From Paludibacterium purpuratum (GTDB lineage Bacteria; Pseudomonadota; Gammaproteobacteria; Burkholderiales; Chromobacteriaceae): a DNA stretch of 64,000 bases. The first letter of the stretch is position 1; each line of letters starts with the position of its first letter. A model generated the notes under the pieces. It did no database searches, was not told the DNA's origin, and saw nothing but the letters and a program-made list of their open reading frames with translations. A program made the translations under genes and the position numbers. Positions 7,654-16,165 of this stretch are shown piece after piece. Where the stretch lies: the NCBI RefSeq assembly GCF_004363805.1, contig NZ_SNZP01000012.1, positions 90,359 to 154,358 on the forward strand, written 5' to 3'.

Positions 7654-8588
7654 TGCGCGCCCTCGGGCAGCGCAACGGCCAGTTGAAGCAAACTGCCGAC
7701 CCATTCTTCCAACACCCAGGGACTCACCAGTTCGGCCATGGCCTGGCGCCGGGCGAACAAATCGTCGCGCCGGCGCCGCACCGCCGCCAACGCGGCCACC
7801 ATCTCGCCCTCGCCTTCCGCAATCCGGACAAAATCCGGCGCGGTGTCGGCAAGCGCCGGCGCCCAGCCCACCGCGGAGGAAATCACCGGTACCCCGGATG
7901 CCAACGCTTCGAACAGCACCATGGGCTGCCCTTCGGAAGCGCTGGTCACCAGTAGCACATCCATCTGCCGATACAGTGCCGGGCAGGCTTCGATCGGAAC
8001 CGCGCGGCGATCGTGATGCCGCACCGCGAACCCCAACGCCGCCACTTGCTCCGCAATCGGTGCCAGATCCTCCCCCACCAGGCTCACCTCGAACTCGGAC
8101 CGGTCCGGCGCCGCTTGCGCCAAGACCGCCAGTAGGATCGGCAACCGTTTGATCGGGTCATTTCGACCGATCCAGCCGACCGTGAAGCGTGGCGGCAACG
8201 TCTGGCGCGGGCTGAACGCTTTCAGCGCGCCGATCGGGCTCGCCAACAAACGGCATCGGCCGAGATCGACGTCATCGCGCATCAGCAAGGCACCAATCGC
8301 CGGATGACACAGCCACAAGGCACCGGCCTCGCGAACCCCGCGACGCCCCCCTGCCCGGCTATACAAACCGGGGTCGTCGAAAAAGTCGTGGATACAAACC
8401 ACCGTCCGCGCCGGATCGGGCGTGTGGTGGGCTTCTGCGGTGCGCAGGGCGATCCAACGGTCGGCGGCTATCTGCGGCGAGGAGGAAATCGTGACACGCA
8501 CCGTATCGCTACTGGCGGCGGCAAAATGGCGTTTGAGGTCCTCGAACAGCCAGCCATAGTCTTCGGCATAGACGTTGATGTTCAGCAT
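7650..8588 (-). CDS. GT4-family glycosyltransferase
   Basis: 312 residues, GT-B fold, with TVGWIGRNDPIKRLPILL at the start of the donor half and TSASEGQPMVLFEALASGVP (E-x7-E motif) near residue 235. The N-terminal half is short for GT4 (about 140 residues). Start ATG at 8588, overlapping the upstream propeller gene by 7 nt; the open frame before it is out of context. It probably transfers a hexose or GlcNAc whose N-acetyl group is then removed by the next gene product. Confidence 0.8.
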   Translation of the reverse strand: MLNINVYAEDYGWLFEDLKRHFAAASSDTVRVTISSSPQIAADRWIALRTAEAHHTPDPARTVVCIHDFFDDPGLYSRAGGRRGVREAGALWLCHPAIGALLMRDDVDLGRCRLLASPIGALKAFSPRQTLPPRFTVGWIGRNDPIKRLPILLAVLAQAAPDRSEFEVSLVGEDLAPIAEQVAALGFAVRHHDRRAVPIEACPALYRQMDVLLVTSASEGQPMVLFEALASGVPVISSAVGWAPALADTAPDFVRIAEGEGEMVAALAAVRRRRDDLFARRQAMAELVSPWVLEEWVGSLLQLAVALPEGAQ

Positions 8589-9526
8589 TCGCAGCCATCC
8601 GGCTGAGCCTCGACATAAAAACCATCGACGGCGGCCCCCCATCCCGCGCGATCGTCGTCGGGCAAACGATGCGCGTCGATGTGATGCATGCCGCCGTGGC
8701 GCCAACTGTCCCCGCCTGCGACCAACACCGGGCTCTCCGGCAGCTCCCGCTCGCGGTATCGCTCTGGGTTCAGTTCGAGAATCTCGAAGGCCCGCACCGC
8801 CGTGCCGTATTGCGGATAGCAGTCCTGCGCCCAGCGCAGCAGTCGCCCCTCATCGTTAAGCAACCGCCCGGCCGGTCGAGAACCCCTGACATCCGCCGTG
8901 CGGAGCAGTCCGGCTGGGTGGGGCCGCCAACCGCCGTCGAGTTGCGCGGAGGTAAACAGCGTCAAGTCATCGTGTTTCTCGAAGCTCGGGCAGGCAAACA
9001 AATACCAGTTACCCTGCCAGAAAAGCGGGGAAGGATCCGCCAATGCGCCAGGCACCAGCACCCCCTCGTCATGCCAACGATGCGGAAAGGACGCTGCCCG
9101 GTAGAGGTGAACGCCGCCCGCATCGGTGGACTCCGGTGTCATCCATATCTCGCCGCCGTGCTCGAAAACGTGGGGGTACGAGAGATGCCAAGGCTCGCGC
9201 AACACAATGCCGTCGTATGTCCAGTGCCGAAGGTCCGCGCTTTGCGCATGGCCGATCTCGCCTTTGTCGGCGTTCCGGTTCCAAATCTCGAAAAACAGGT
9301 GCCAACTCTGGTTAAGACGAATCAGGAAAGGGTCGGCGACGAAATCCGCCGCCACATCGGTGATATCGGCTTTGGTCAAGATAGGCGAGTCGGGCACCCG
9401 TAGCGCCAAGGGCGAGGCGCCAAAAGCCAAACCGATGGACCAGATCTGCCCACTCATCGGGGCGATGCATCCGCCAGAGACCGTCGGCCGGCAGTGGGAC
9501 AGCGGCCGTCCATACGCATCAAGCAT
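8582..9526 (-). CDS. GINT1-N-like five-bladed beta-propeller protein
   Basis: Up to 314 residues. ADPFLIRLNQSWHLFFEIWN, GEIGHAQSADLRHWTYDG and SYPHVFEHGGEIWMTPES are the blade pattern of the domain found N-terminal to glucosamine inositolphosphorylceramide transferase (GINT1) and in bacterial sugar-formyltransferase fusions, distantly like glycosidase families 43/68. First gene of the glycan operon. The start at 9526 has AAAGGA 13 nt upstream; an alternative ATG at 9457 (MSGQIWSIG) would begin right at the conserved domain, so the first 23 residues are uncertain. Role presumably glycan binding or modification; no proof of catalysis. Confidence 0.65.
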   Translation of the reverse strand: MLDAYGRPLSHCRPTVSGGCIAPMSGQIWSIGLAFGASPLALRVPDSPILTKADITDVAADFVADPFLIRLNQSWHLFFEIWNRNADKGEIGHAQSADLRHWTYDGIVLREPWHLSYPHVFEHGGEIWMTPESTDAGGVHLYRAASFPHRWHDEGVLVPGALADPSPLFWQGNWYLFACPSFEKHDDLTLFTSAQLDGGWRPHPAGLLRTADVRGSRPAGRLLNDEGRLLRWAQDCYPQYGTAVRAFEILELNPERYRERELPESPVLVAGGDSWRHGGMHHIDAHRLPDDDRAGWGAAVDGFYVEAQPDGCEC

Positions 9527-9758
9527 TCCATGGGCACAGTCCTTTCGCGCAACACCTTCAAAACAAATGACTGCCGATTATTTTCTAATATGCTAATTGC
9601 ATGCTAGCACGCAATAAATGTTATTGGAATAACGTATTTGCTTTGATTGATTACACTGAATAACAGTGCCGAGAACCTGGCGGGAGCGCGCTTTGACTTC
9701 GTTTCAACATCAATCTATATCTTCGATCACCAACAGGGCCATCGGGGGGCTCAAGACC

Positions 9759-10580
9759 ATGGGGCAATTCCGGCTTGGCGTCGTGGTCACGGCGAGCGCG
9801 CTGGCATCGGTTTTCGGCACCACGGCGGCTTTGGCGCAAACCACGGTCACCATTTTGACCGACGATGCCTACCCGCCGTATTCCTACATGGATAAGCAAC
9901 AGGCCATAGGCATCTATCCCGATATTCTTCGAGCGGCCGCGAAGCACATCGCCGGTTACCGGATCGAGCTCAAGCCGACCCCTTGGCGCCGGGCGATGGC
10001 ACAACTCCAGGCCGGCACCGAATTGGCTGCCGCACCGCCCTACTATCGCCCCTTGGAACGCCCTTACATCGGCTCCTACTCGGCACCGATGCTCGATGAA
10101 CACGTCGTGGTGTTTTGCGGCAAACAGATCTTCTCCGATACGCCACGTCAGCGCTGGCCGGACGACTTCCTTGGGCTATTGTTCGGCAATAATTTCGGTT
10201 TCCTGCTGGGGGGCGACAACTTCTGGCGCGCGGCACGGAGCGGAAAGATCCATATCGAAGAGGCGCCGGGCAGTCGCGCGAATCTATTGAAGCTGGTCGA
10301 CAAACGCATCGATTGTTATCTGAACGACCAATTGGCGGTGCGGATCGAGCTGGGCCGCATGCAGAGCCTGGGACTATTAAGCGCAGCACAACGCCAACAA
10401 ATCCAGGAAGGGCCGACCGTCTCCACGGAGCAAAGTTATGTCGGCTTTACCAATCGAGACAACGGCAAGTTTCCATTCAAGGACGATTTCATCAAAAAGC
10501 TCAATGCTGCCCTGACGACGCTGCATCAATCCGGCGAAATCACCCGCATTGTCGGGCGCTACCTCAACGGTAAAAATTAA
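9759..10580 (+). CDS. Periplasmic solute-binding protein, family 3
   Basis: 273 residues. Signal peptide MGQFRLGVVVTASALASVFG...ALA, then TVTILTDDAYPPYSYMD, the first strand and ligand loop of family 3 (amino-acid/PBPb) binding proteins; later blocks IDCYLNDQLAVRIELGR and KLNAALTTLHQSGEITRIVGRY are the usual C-terminal pattern. The start ATG at 9759 follows GGGGGG by about 8 nt; an upstream in-frame GTG (9666) would bury the signal peptide. No permease or ATPase gene adjoins, so it is an orphan that could serve a distant transporter or a sensor. The AT-rich gap 9527-9758 between it and the divergent glycan operon should hold both promoters. Confidence 0.8.
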   Translation: MGQFRLGVVVTASALASVFGTTAALAQTTVTILTDDAYPPYSYMDKQQAIGIYPDILRAAAKHIAGYRIELKPTPWRRAMAQLQAGTELAAAPPYYRPLERPYIGSYSAPMLDEHVVVFCGKQIFSDTPRQRWPDDFLGLLFGNNFGFLLGGDNFWRAARSGKIHIEEAPGSRANLLKLVDKRIDCYLNDQLAVRIELGRMQSLGLLSAAQRQQIQEGPTVSTEQSYVGFTNRDNGKFPFKDDFIKKLNAALTTLHQSGEITRIVGRYLNGKN

Positions 10581-10608
10581 AGCCGCGCTTGCCATGCAAC
10601 AAGCGCGG
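10572..10608 (-). terminator. Intrinsic terminator closing the Ig-like island
   Basis: Stem CCGCGCTTG (10583-10591) with CAAGCGCGG (10600-10608). On the minus strand it is followed by CTTTAATTTTTA, a U-rich tail. It lies 40 nt beyond the stop of the halovibrin-like gene and abuts the stop of the convergent solute-binding protein gene, so it may serve both. Confidence 0.8.
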
Positions 10609-10648
10609 CCCTGCCAAGCATCGAATCGCGCCAGGTCAGACGAACGGA

Positions 10649-11524
10649 CTACCCAGGGCATTGCCCGCTTGGGTATTGCTGATCGGACGGGTTATAGGAA
10701 AAGGTGAAACTCGAGCGGACATCCAGCCGAATGACCGGCAGAAAGATTCCCGCCACTTGGCAAAGATCCATCTGATCGTACTTGGCGTTTGCCAAGCCTG
10801 GATTGGTGCGTTCGGAATCGTAAAAAAAGGCTTCCAGGGGCAGGCGGCTCGGCTGCCCCTGCGGCCATGACGCCGCAATCAATTCATCCCATTTTGACCA
10901 ATGCCCAATAGACCCAGAATCCACGGTCGCTTTCAAAGACTGTAAAAATAGATTGGGATTAATCACGGAAAAAGTGCAATTCCGACTCGTACTACTTTGA
11001 TAGGCGGCAACCCATTGTGCCGAAGTGCTGATGCCCGCATTTGGACAGGAGGCATAATCCGGCCCTGGGACCCCCGACGAGCCCCCGCAACGGTAATTTG
11101 CCGTAGAGCCAGAGGTGCCCGCATCTCGCGGATAAATGCAGTTATAGCGAATGTCGTAAAAATTATCGACAACAAAGCTTGTTGGCTTAAAGATAAATCC
11201 ATTCGCATGATACAACGTATTACTCCCCTGCCATCGTTCCGGATGCATGTCGGCGCGCCAATAGGAGAACGACACGGCATTGTTGCTAGGCGGAGGATCC
11301 CATGCGTGATAGTTGCCATGTTCGGTGGTGCGCATGATGATCCCCGAGCAGTAGTGCGCCGGCACTCGGACGCCGTCACTATCGGTGCAATCGTCCACGA
11401 TGGTGTTGAACCGGGTGTTGAGCTGGGCAGCCACTTCGCTGCCCGTGGGCCCAGCCCAAGCCGCCATGCTGCCACCGACCAACCATTGCGCCAGGCAAAA
11501 CACCAACAGAAATAGAGTTCTCAT
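10649..11524 (-). CDS. Halovibrin (HvnA)-like secreted protein
   Basis: 291 residues with a clear signal peptide (MRTLFLLVFCLAQWLVGGSMAAWA). The body follows the halovibrin family: TGSEVAAQLNTRFNTIVDDC, CSGIIMRTT, SYWRADM, ANGFIF, STSAQWVAAYQ, LPLEAFFYDSE, YDQMDLC and GIFLPVIRLD appear in the order I know from Pseudomonas and Vibrio HvnA-type proteins. Vibrio fischeri halovibrins were described as secreted NAD-glycohydrolase/ADP-ribosyltransferase-type enzymes. Several paired cysteines suggest periplasmic disulfides. Start supported by AAGGAG 8 nt upstream. It is the last gene of the island, just before a terminator. Activity of this family on host targets remains inference here. Confidence 0.7.
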   Translation of the reverse strand: MRTLFLLVFCLAQWLVGGSMAAWAGPTGSEVAAQLNTRFNTIVDDCTDSDGVRVPAHYCSGIIMRTTEHGNYHAWDPPPSNNAVSFSYWRADMHPERWQGSNTLYHANGFIFKPTSFVVDNFYDIRYNCIYPRDAGTSGSTANYRCGGSSGVPGPDYASCPNAGISTSAQWVAAYQSSTSRNCTFSVINPNLFLQSLKATVDSGSIGHWSKWDELIAASWPQGQPSRLPLEAFFYDSERTNPGLANAKYDQMDLCQVAGIFLPVIRLDVRSSFTFSYNPSDQQYPSGQCPG

Positions 11525-11549
11525 CGCTTACTCCTTGGTGAAGCGGCCT

Positions 11550-11597
11550 CCAAAGTGCGATACGAATGCCAAATGGCACGTCCGCATCGCACCTTGG
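11550..11597 (-). repeat. Intercistronic stem-loop
   Basis: CCAAAGTGCGA (11550-11560) pairs with TCGCACCTTGG (11587-11597) with one G-U; an inner TGCCA/TGGCA stem caps it. Located between the stop of the 714-residue Ig-like protein gene and the ribosome site of the halovibrin-like gene. No U-tract follows. Confidence 0.6.
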
Positions 11598-11607
11598 ATC
11601 GCCAAGC

Positions 11608-13752
11608 CTATTTCTTCTTCGACACCAGTTGGAACACGTGGGCATCGGATAGCTGCGAACCGCGTACCGTGGCGGTTACCCTGAAATTGCCAACATTGGC
11701 GCCGACAAAGATACCCGGACATGGCGCAAGGCCGTCGGCACCAACGTTCGCCTCGGCTTCCATATCGCTCGTGCCGGCTATGCCGTGCAAAAAACGGGTG
11801 CCGGTTGCCGTTGCATTCGAGTCAATATCGCCATCTGCGTCGACTTTGTCGTTGATCCGGAAATTCACCGTGCCATGTTCTACCGGATTGCCCGAGATAT
11901 CCGTCACCCTGACTCGTGTCCAGCCATCATCGAACGTCTCGCCCAACACACCTTCCAAATTGGGGAAAGGCCTGCGGAATTCGACATGGGCAGGCTGGGA
12001 TGCCTCGTGAACGCTGATGTTTTTGCGCGTTGAGCAAGACGGCAAGCCCGTATTGGAGATGTTAAGTCGGAATAATCCGGGGACATCGTTGATGTTCATA
12101 TCTGGAACAACGGCCTTACCCTCGTCATCGGTGGAGATAAGTATGCTTGGGCCCATATTTTGCACGAAGCGTCCGCCCGCACCGTTCGAAGTAATAATGT
12201 GGAACTGCACGTGCGCATTGGGCATGAGCGCCCCGCGCTCGTCCTTGGCCACCACCCACCAGCGATTGCGAACGGTTTCAGCGCGCGAGGCGCTCACCTG
12301 CTCGTTGATCGGCTCGAACGAGTTGATCACCTTGACTGTCAGATCCAGCGTCGCACGCACTGTGGGGAAATCGTCCCACGTGGCCACCAATTGATATTCG
12401 CCGCCGGTTTGGCCGGCATACAGCTCCGGCGTACTGGTCATGCCATCCCGGTCGGTGGGCGGGCACTGCACGATCTGTAGCGAACCGCTAAAATACGGCA
12501 CAGGGGCTTCGCTGTCCTCCGGATCGACATCGGACCCGTCTCGGTTTTTGATTGCCACCGTGACGGTGGCACCGATGACGGGATCGCCTATACCGGTATA
12601 CAGCAGGAATTCCACCGGGCCGCACGCGTCGTCGACAGTGGCTGTGATCGGATCGGTTTCCGGATCCAATGTCGAGCCCTGGGGCGGGCGCCCTTCCTTG
12701 ATGTGGACAGATAGCGGCTGACTCAAACCCTCGTCGCCATCGCAGGTCAATCCAATGGCGATATTACCGACGCGCGGACCGGCAATGATCGTCCCTGCGG
12801 GCAAGGTCACGATGCCGTCGCGATCGCACTGCGCAGAGAAACTGGGCTCTCCCGTGTTGAAGTGGGTGCCGGTGGTATCCGCCGGATCGAGCGTAAACAC
12901 CGCCAAGGCGTTAGGCAGCACCGGCGTTCCCGGGCCATCTTCCCGCAATTGGAAACGCAGGGCGGGGAAAGGCCTGTTAGTCGCCACATCGGCCACCGGA
13001 CCATCCATCAGCGTCGCCGTAAAACCATATCGGTACTGTAGGGAGATACCGGTCACCACACAGGCACAGCCATTGCAAATTTTGTCGGCGCCGCCGTTGG
13101 GCCAGGCCGCCGACGGGCCAAAAGTCAGGTTGTAGGTTCCCGGGTTGACATGTCCTTGTTGAGCGCCATCTTGTCCAATCGCAAAGGGGTGTTGAATCCA
13201 TTGCACATTGGGGGCGCTACTGCTGGTCACGTCCAGGAAATCCTGGGAGTAAGTATTCGAGCCGTTGCCAAATGTCACACGGTACTGGTGCGTGTTATTG
13301 GCTCCCGGGCTACTCAGGCAGTTGTAGCCGCTATTGAAGGGGTTACGAATGCTGTAGAAGGAAAGCACCATCTGCCCACCCCGTTGCACGACGATATCGC
13401 GCTGCATCATACTGCCGAGCGCGGTGTTTGCCGCTGTATTGGCCATGCCGGGCTGGGTTCCGGCCAAGACAACCATACCGTAGGTCTGGCCGGTGATCGC
13501 GGCGGGCAACTGCGACTGGTACTGCGTCATTAAGGCGTAGTCGCGGTCTTCGATGCGCAAGTAACCGCTAACCAGCTCCCACTCGGTCGGCATGAACCGA
13601 CTGGGACTGGTAATGGAGCTGCACTGATTGTGGTCCGGCGCCCCAATTTCATCATGCACTAGCAAGCCATTGCGCAGTAAATTCCTTGGCTGTAGTGTGC
13701 CTCGCTCGGTAGAATCGGCATATCCGATGACCTCATTGTCCAAGTCCAACAT
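11608..13752 (-). CDS. Ig-like (Big_1-type) repeat protein, 714 residues, no signal peptide
   Basis: The N-terminal ~230 residues look like a jelly-roll lectin-type domain (GGQMVLSFYS, HQYRVTFGNGSNTYSQDF, NPGTYNLTF). After that come several Ig-like modules with the signature TGTxF...DGxxxxP...GxF: TTGTHFNTGEPSF near residue 300, GGRFVQNMG near 540 and ATGTRFLHG near 665, ending in VFQLVSKKK. This resembles bacterial Ig domain 1 (invasin/intimin). No signal peptide or membrane anchor is seen, although its neighbours include secreted proteins. Start ATG at 13752 has GAGGAG 7 nt upstream. Probably extracellular structural or adhesive; secretion route unknown. Confidence 0.65.
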   Translation of the reverse strand: MLDLDNEVIGYADSTERGTLQPRNLLRNGLLVHDEIGAPDHNQCSSITSPSRFMPTEWELVSGYLRIEDRDYALMTQYQSQLPAAITGQTYGMVVLAGTQPGMANTAANTALGSMMQRDIVVQRGGQMVLSFYSIRNPFNSGYNCLSSPGANNTHQYRVTFGNGSNTYSQDFLDVTSSSAPNVQWIQHPFAIGQDGAQQGHVNPGTYNLTFGPSAAWPNGGADKICNGCACVVTGISLQYRYGFTATLMDGPVADVATNRPFPALRFQLREDGPGTPVLPNALAVFTLDPADTTGTHFNTGEPSFSAQCDRDGIVTLPAGTIIAGPRVGNIAIGLTCDGDEGLSQPLSVHIKEGRPPQGSTLDPETDPITATVDDACGPVEFLLYTGIGDPVIGATVTVAIKNRDGSDVDPEDSEAPVPYFSGSLQIVQCPPTDRDGMTSTPELYAGQTGGEYQLVATWDDFPTVRATLDLTVKVINSFEPINEQVSASRAETVRNRWWVVAKDERGALMPNAHVQFHIITSNGAGGRFVQNMGPSILISTDDEGKAVVPDMNINDVPGLFRLNISNTGLPSCSTRKNISVHEASQPAHVEFRRPFPNLEGVLGETFDDGWTRVRVTDISGNPVEHGTVNFRINDKVDADGDIDSNATATGTRFLHGIAGTSDMEAEANVGADGLAPCPGIFVGANVGNFRVTATVRGSQLSDAHVFQLVSKKK

Positions 13753-13778
13753 ACTGTTTCTCCTCTTCGCTCAACCCA

Positions 13779-13798
13779 CACCAGCAGGATTGCTGGTG
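13779..13798 (-). repeat. Intercistronic stem-loop
   Basis: CACCAGCA (13779-13786) and TGCTGGTG (13791-13798) with a 4-nt loop, downstream of the 361-residue Ig-like gene and upstream of the GAGGAG ribosome site of the next one. No U-tract, so not a classical terminator. Confidence 0.6.
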
Positions 13799-13840
13799 GA
13801 ACCACAGAACGGCGCGCATTCCCCTACCCCGCTTGCTTCT

Positions 13841-14926
13841 TCATCGATGGGGAAGCCACGTAAGTGCATAGGCTTTGGCTATTTCGGGATGGCCTTCCAT
13901 CATCAGCCTCAACGAGCCGGTATCGGGAACGACCACATTCGTATCGACCGCGTACAAGGGCACCGAGTAGGGAAAGAGAGGGGTGTCTGCAGGATGTAAA
14001 ATTATCGACCGGCTCTGATTGGCCGCATCCTGCAGATAGAAAGTATCCGGGAAGCCTTCATCCACCACCGCCCTGACGGGAATATAGGGCCAAGCGCTAT
14101 CGCCGCTCCCGATCAAACGAATCGTGTCCGTAAGGCACGTGCCGCGGGTGATGGTGAACGGCGGTTTGTTCTCAAACGCGAACGTGTCCGCAGCGGGCGC
14201 CAGGGCCAGATCGAGGCGAGCCGGCGAACATTGCGAATTAGTCGTGCGGCAGGTCGCCACGATGGCAAACATGCCGGGGCGTTTACCCGGCACCAGCCGG
14301 GCCGCAGGCGTAATGCCGTCGGTGTAAGTGGTCAATGTCACCCGCGCCGAGGCGTTGGACTCGAAAGTGGTATCGGTGTCGCCTTGAATTTCCAGGTCGA
14401 TCAGCGCTTGGTCGATGGCGGTGCCAGACGCATTCGATGCCTTGATGCGCACGGCTTTAGGGAAAAACTCGTCATCGACAAAGCCGGTTTGTTGGTCGCC
14501 TTCGATCACCGTCAGGTGATCGACATTCGGTAAGGGGTTTCCTTGCACGACGAGCGGCGCACTCGGCGTATTTTCCGCAGCGCTATTTCTCGCCAGAACG
14601 GAAAAATTGCCTGCAATGGGGCCCGCCCGCACCTGCACGGCCGCCAGACCGCCGTTGTCGGTCACGACCGAAACGGAGCGCCGCCATGTTTGGCTGCCGG
14701 TTGCATCCTGCGGGTTGCGTACCTGGGGCGCATTGGGATTGTCCGAATCCACGACAAAGGAAATGGTCTGCCCATCGACGCCTGGGTATGGCGTGACGGC
14801 CTCGACCAGCCGGGCGGTCAGTAGGTGCGAAAACGTCTCGCCGGGCGCCGCGGTCATCGGCCAAGGCAATGTATTGCGCACAAACGACAAGCTATAAAGC
14901 GTACTGCGTGGCTTTGCATTAGACAT
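13841..14926 (-). CDS. Ig-like domain protein, 361 residues, no signal peptide
   Basis: Composed of Ig-like modules: GQTISFVVDSDNPNAP near residue 55, DNGGLAAVQVRAGPIAGNFSV near 90 (the Big_1 D-G...G-x-F ending), then TVIEGDQQTGFVDDEFFPKA and TTYTDGITPAARLVPGKRPG. The linker TxxxGDxQTGFxDD recurs in the neighbouring 358-residue protein, so the two are paralogues. Two in-frame ATGs compete; GAGGGA touches the first, so the second (14926), 6 nt further, is chosen. No signal peptide. Ends with LRLMMEGHPEIAKAYALTWL, again shared with the neighbour. Confidence 0.6.
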   Translation of the reverse strand: MSNAKPRSTLYSLSFVRNTLPWPMTAAPGETFSHLLTARLVEAVTPYPGVDGQTISFVVDSDNPNAPQVRNPQDATGSQTWRRSVSVVTDNGGLAAVQVRAGPIAGNFSVLARNSAAENTPSAPLVVQGNPLPNVDHLTVIEGDQQTGFVDDEFFPKAVRIKASNASGTAIDQALIDLEIQGDTDTTFESNASARVTLTTYTDGITPAARLVPGKRPGMFAIVATCRTTNSQCSPARLDLALAPAADTFAFENKPPFTITRGTCLTDTIRLIGSGDSAWPYIPVRAVVDEGFPDTFYLQDAANQSRSIILHPADTPLFPYSVPLYAVDTNVVVPDTGSLRLMMEGHPEIAKAYALTWLPHR

Positions 14927-15002
14927 CGTCATTCCCTCGGGTAGGATTGATCAGAGCGGCGAATTCAGATGGATACGGATAGGCGCCGCCAGGTCTACAG
15001 GA

Positions 15003-16079
15003 TCAATGTCGCGACGTGACGAATTGCAGCCGATAGCTTTTCCAAGCGTCCACATGCCCGTGGATGGAAAGCCTCAGCGCCCCGTCGGGCGACTCGGGAG
15101 CAAGTTGATCCACCGCCGTCACCGGGATCCGGTATTGCCCCGGGGACGCTTCCTCGGGGTAGACCAATATACTGGGGTGCTTATCGGTCGGCGTGCCGAA
15201 AAAGAACGTACTGGGATAACCTGTTTCGATCACGGCATCCACGGGAATGTAGGGCCAGGAACCCCCATTGTTGTCCTGTAAGCAGAACGGTTCCGACCAT
15301 ATGCTGCCATGGGGGATAGGCACGGGTTCGCTAACCGCGCAAAAGTGGAAATCCCCCACTGGCGGCGCCAGGGCCAGGTCGAACTGAACGGGTGGGCATT
15401 GCGGGCTATCCGGGCAGCTCGCGCTGATGGAAAGCCGGCCGGGACGGCTGCCTGGAATCAGCGGCAGCGCGATGGTTCGGCCATTGACGGTCGTCAGGAC
15501 GCGGATCTCCGCCGTGTCGCTATCTTCGAATTTCGTGCCGGTGTTGCCGCCGATGGTGAAGAGAACCGATGCATTCTCCACACCTTGTCCGGCCCAGTTT
15601 TTCGCTTGCACCTGCACAGCCGCCGAGAAGCTCTGATCGTCCTTGAACCCCGTCTGCCGGTCGCCTTGCGTGATGGTCAAGGTGGAAACCTGGGGCGGAG
15701 GCGTGACCGCCCCCGAGACACGTAGCGCTTGGTAGACCGGCGTGTTATACGCCAGGGCATGCTGCACCTTGAGCTGAAAAGCCCCGACATCGCTGCCCGC
15801 GCGCGCATCCACCGAGGCATTGCCCCTAGCGTCCGTCGTGACGGCGGCGAACACGTCCCATGCCTCCTCCCCGCCATGTCGCCGGATCTTCGGCCGATCA
15901 AGGCTACCCGAGGACATGACGACGAAGGTAATGGATTCGCCTTCGACCGGAGCGCTGTTATTCCTATACATCAGGTGCGCTTCGACAGGCCTGGCAAAGA
16001 GCGCCAGGGGCTCGGCATCCATCGGCTCGCCGCCGACGACGGAGATCGAATAGGGCTGGTCGCCTTGTTGCGGTTTCAT
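15003..16079 (-). CDS. Ig-like domain protein, 358 residues, paralogue of its neighbour
   Basis: Same layout as the 361-residue protein: an opening strand-rich segment with ESITFVVMSSGS, a Big_1-type ending DARGNASVDARAGSDVGAFQL, the linker TITQGDRQTGFKDDQSFSAA and a second Ig module with NTGTKFEDSDTAEI. The C-terminus GALRLSIHGHVDAWKSYRLQF aligns with SLRLMMEGHPEIAKAYALTW of the neighbour. Start chosen at ATG 16079 with GGGAG 8 nt upstream; the longer frame to 16115 would run into the intercistronic stem-loop. No signal peptide. Role unknown, probably extracellular. Confidence 0.6.
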   Translation of the reverse strand: MKPQQGDQPYSISVVGGEPMDAEPLALFARPVEAHLMYRNNSAPVEGESITFVVMSSGSLDRPKIRRHGGEEAWDVFAAVTTDARGNASVDARAGSDVGAFQLKVQHALAYNTPVYQALRVSGAVTPPPQVSTLTITQGDRQTGFKDDQSFSAAVQVQAKNWAGQGVENASVLFTIGGNTGTKFEDSDTAEIRVLTTVNGRTIALPLIPGSRPGRLSISASCPDSPQCPPVQFDLALAPPVGDFHFCAVSEPVPIPHGSIWSEPFCLQDNNGGSWPYIPVDAVIETGYPSTFFFGTPTDKHPSILVYPEEASPGQYRIPVTAVDQLAPESPDGALRLSIHGHVDAWKSYRLQFVTSRH

Positions 16080-16096
16080 GGTGTCTGCTCCCGTGT

Positions 16097-16130
16097 AGCC
16101 CCCCACCGCCCGCAAGCGGCGGGGGGGGCT
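16097..16130 (-). repeat. Intercistronic stem-loop with an eight-G run
   Basis: AGCCCCCC near 16097 pairs with GGGGGGCT ending at 16130; inner CCGC/GCGG pairs extend the stem. It contains a run of eight G at 16121-16128. It sits between the stop of the propeller gene and the ribosome site of the 358-residue gene, with no U-tract. Confidence 0.6.
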
Positions 16131-16165
16131 ACTGTGAGGACTTCAGTGGCGGTGGCCGACCGGAC

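Noticed and set aside
3488..9526. Mycothiol or bacillithiol biosynthesis operon
   Set aside because: Only the first-step enzyme types are present; no cysteine ligase or acetyltransferase (MshC/MshD, BshC), and several extra glycosyltransferases point to a glycan.
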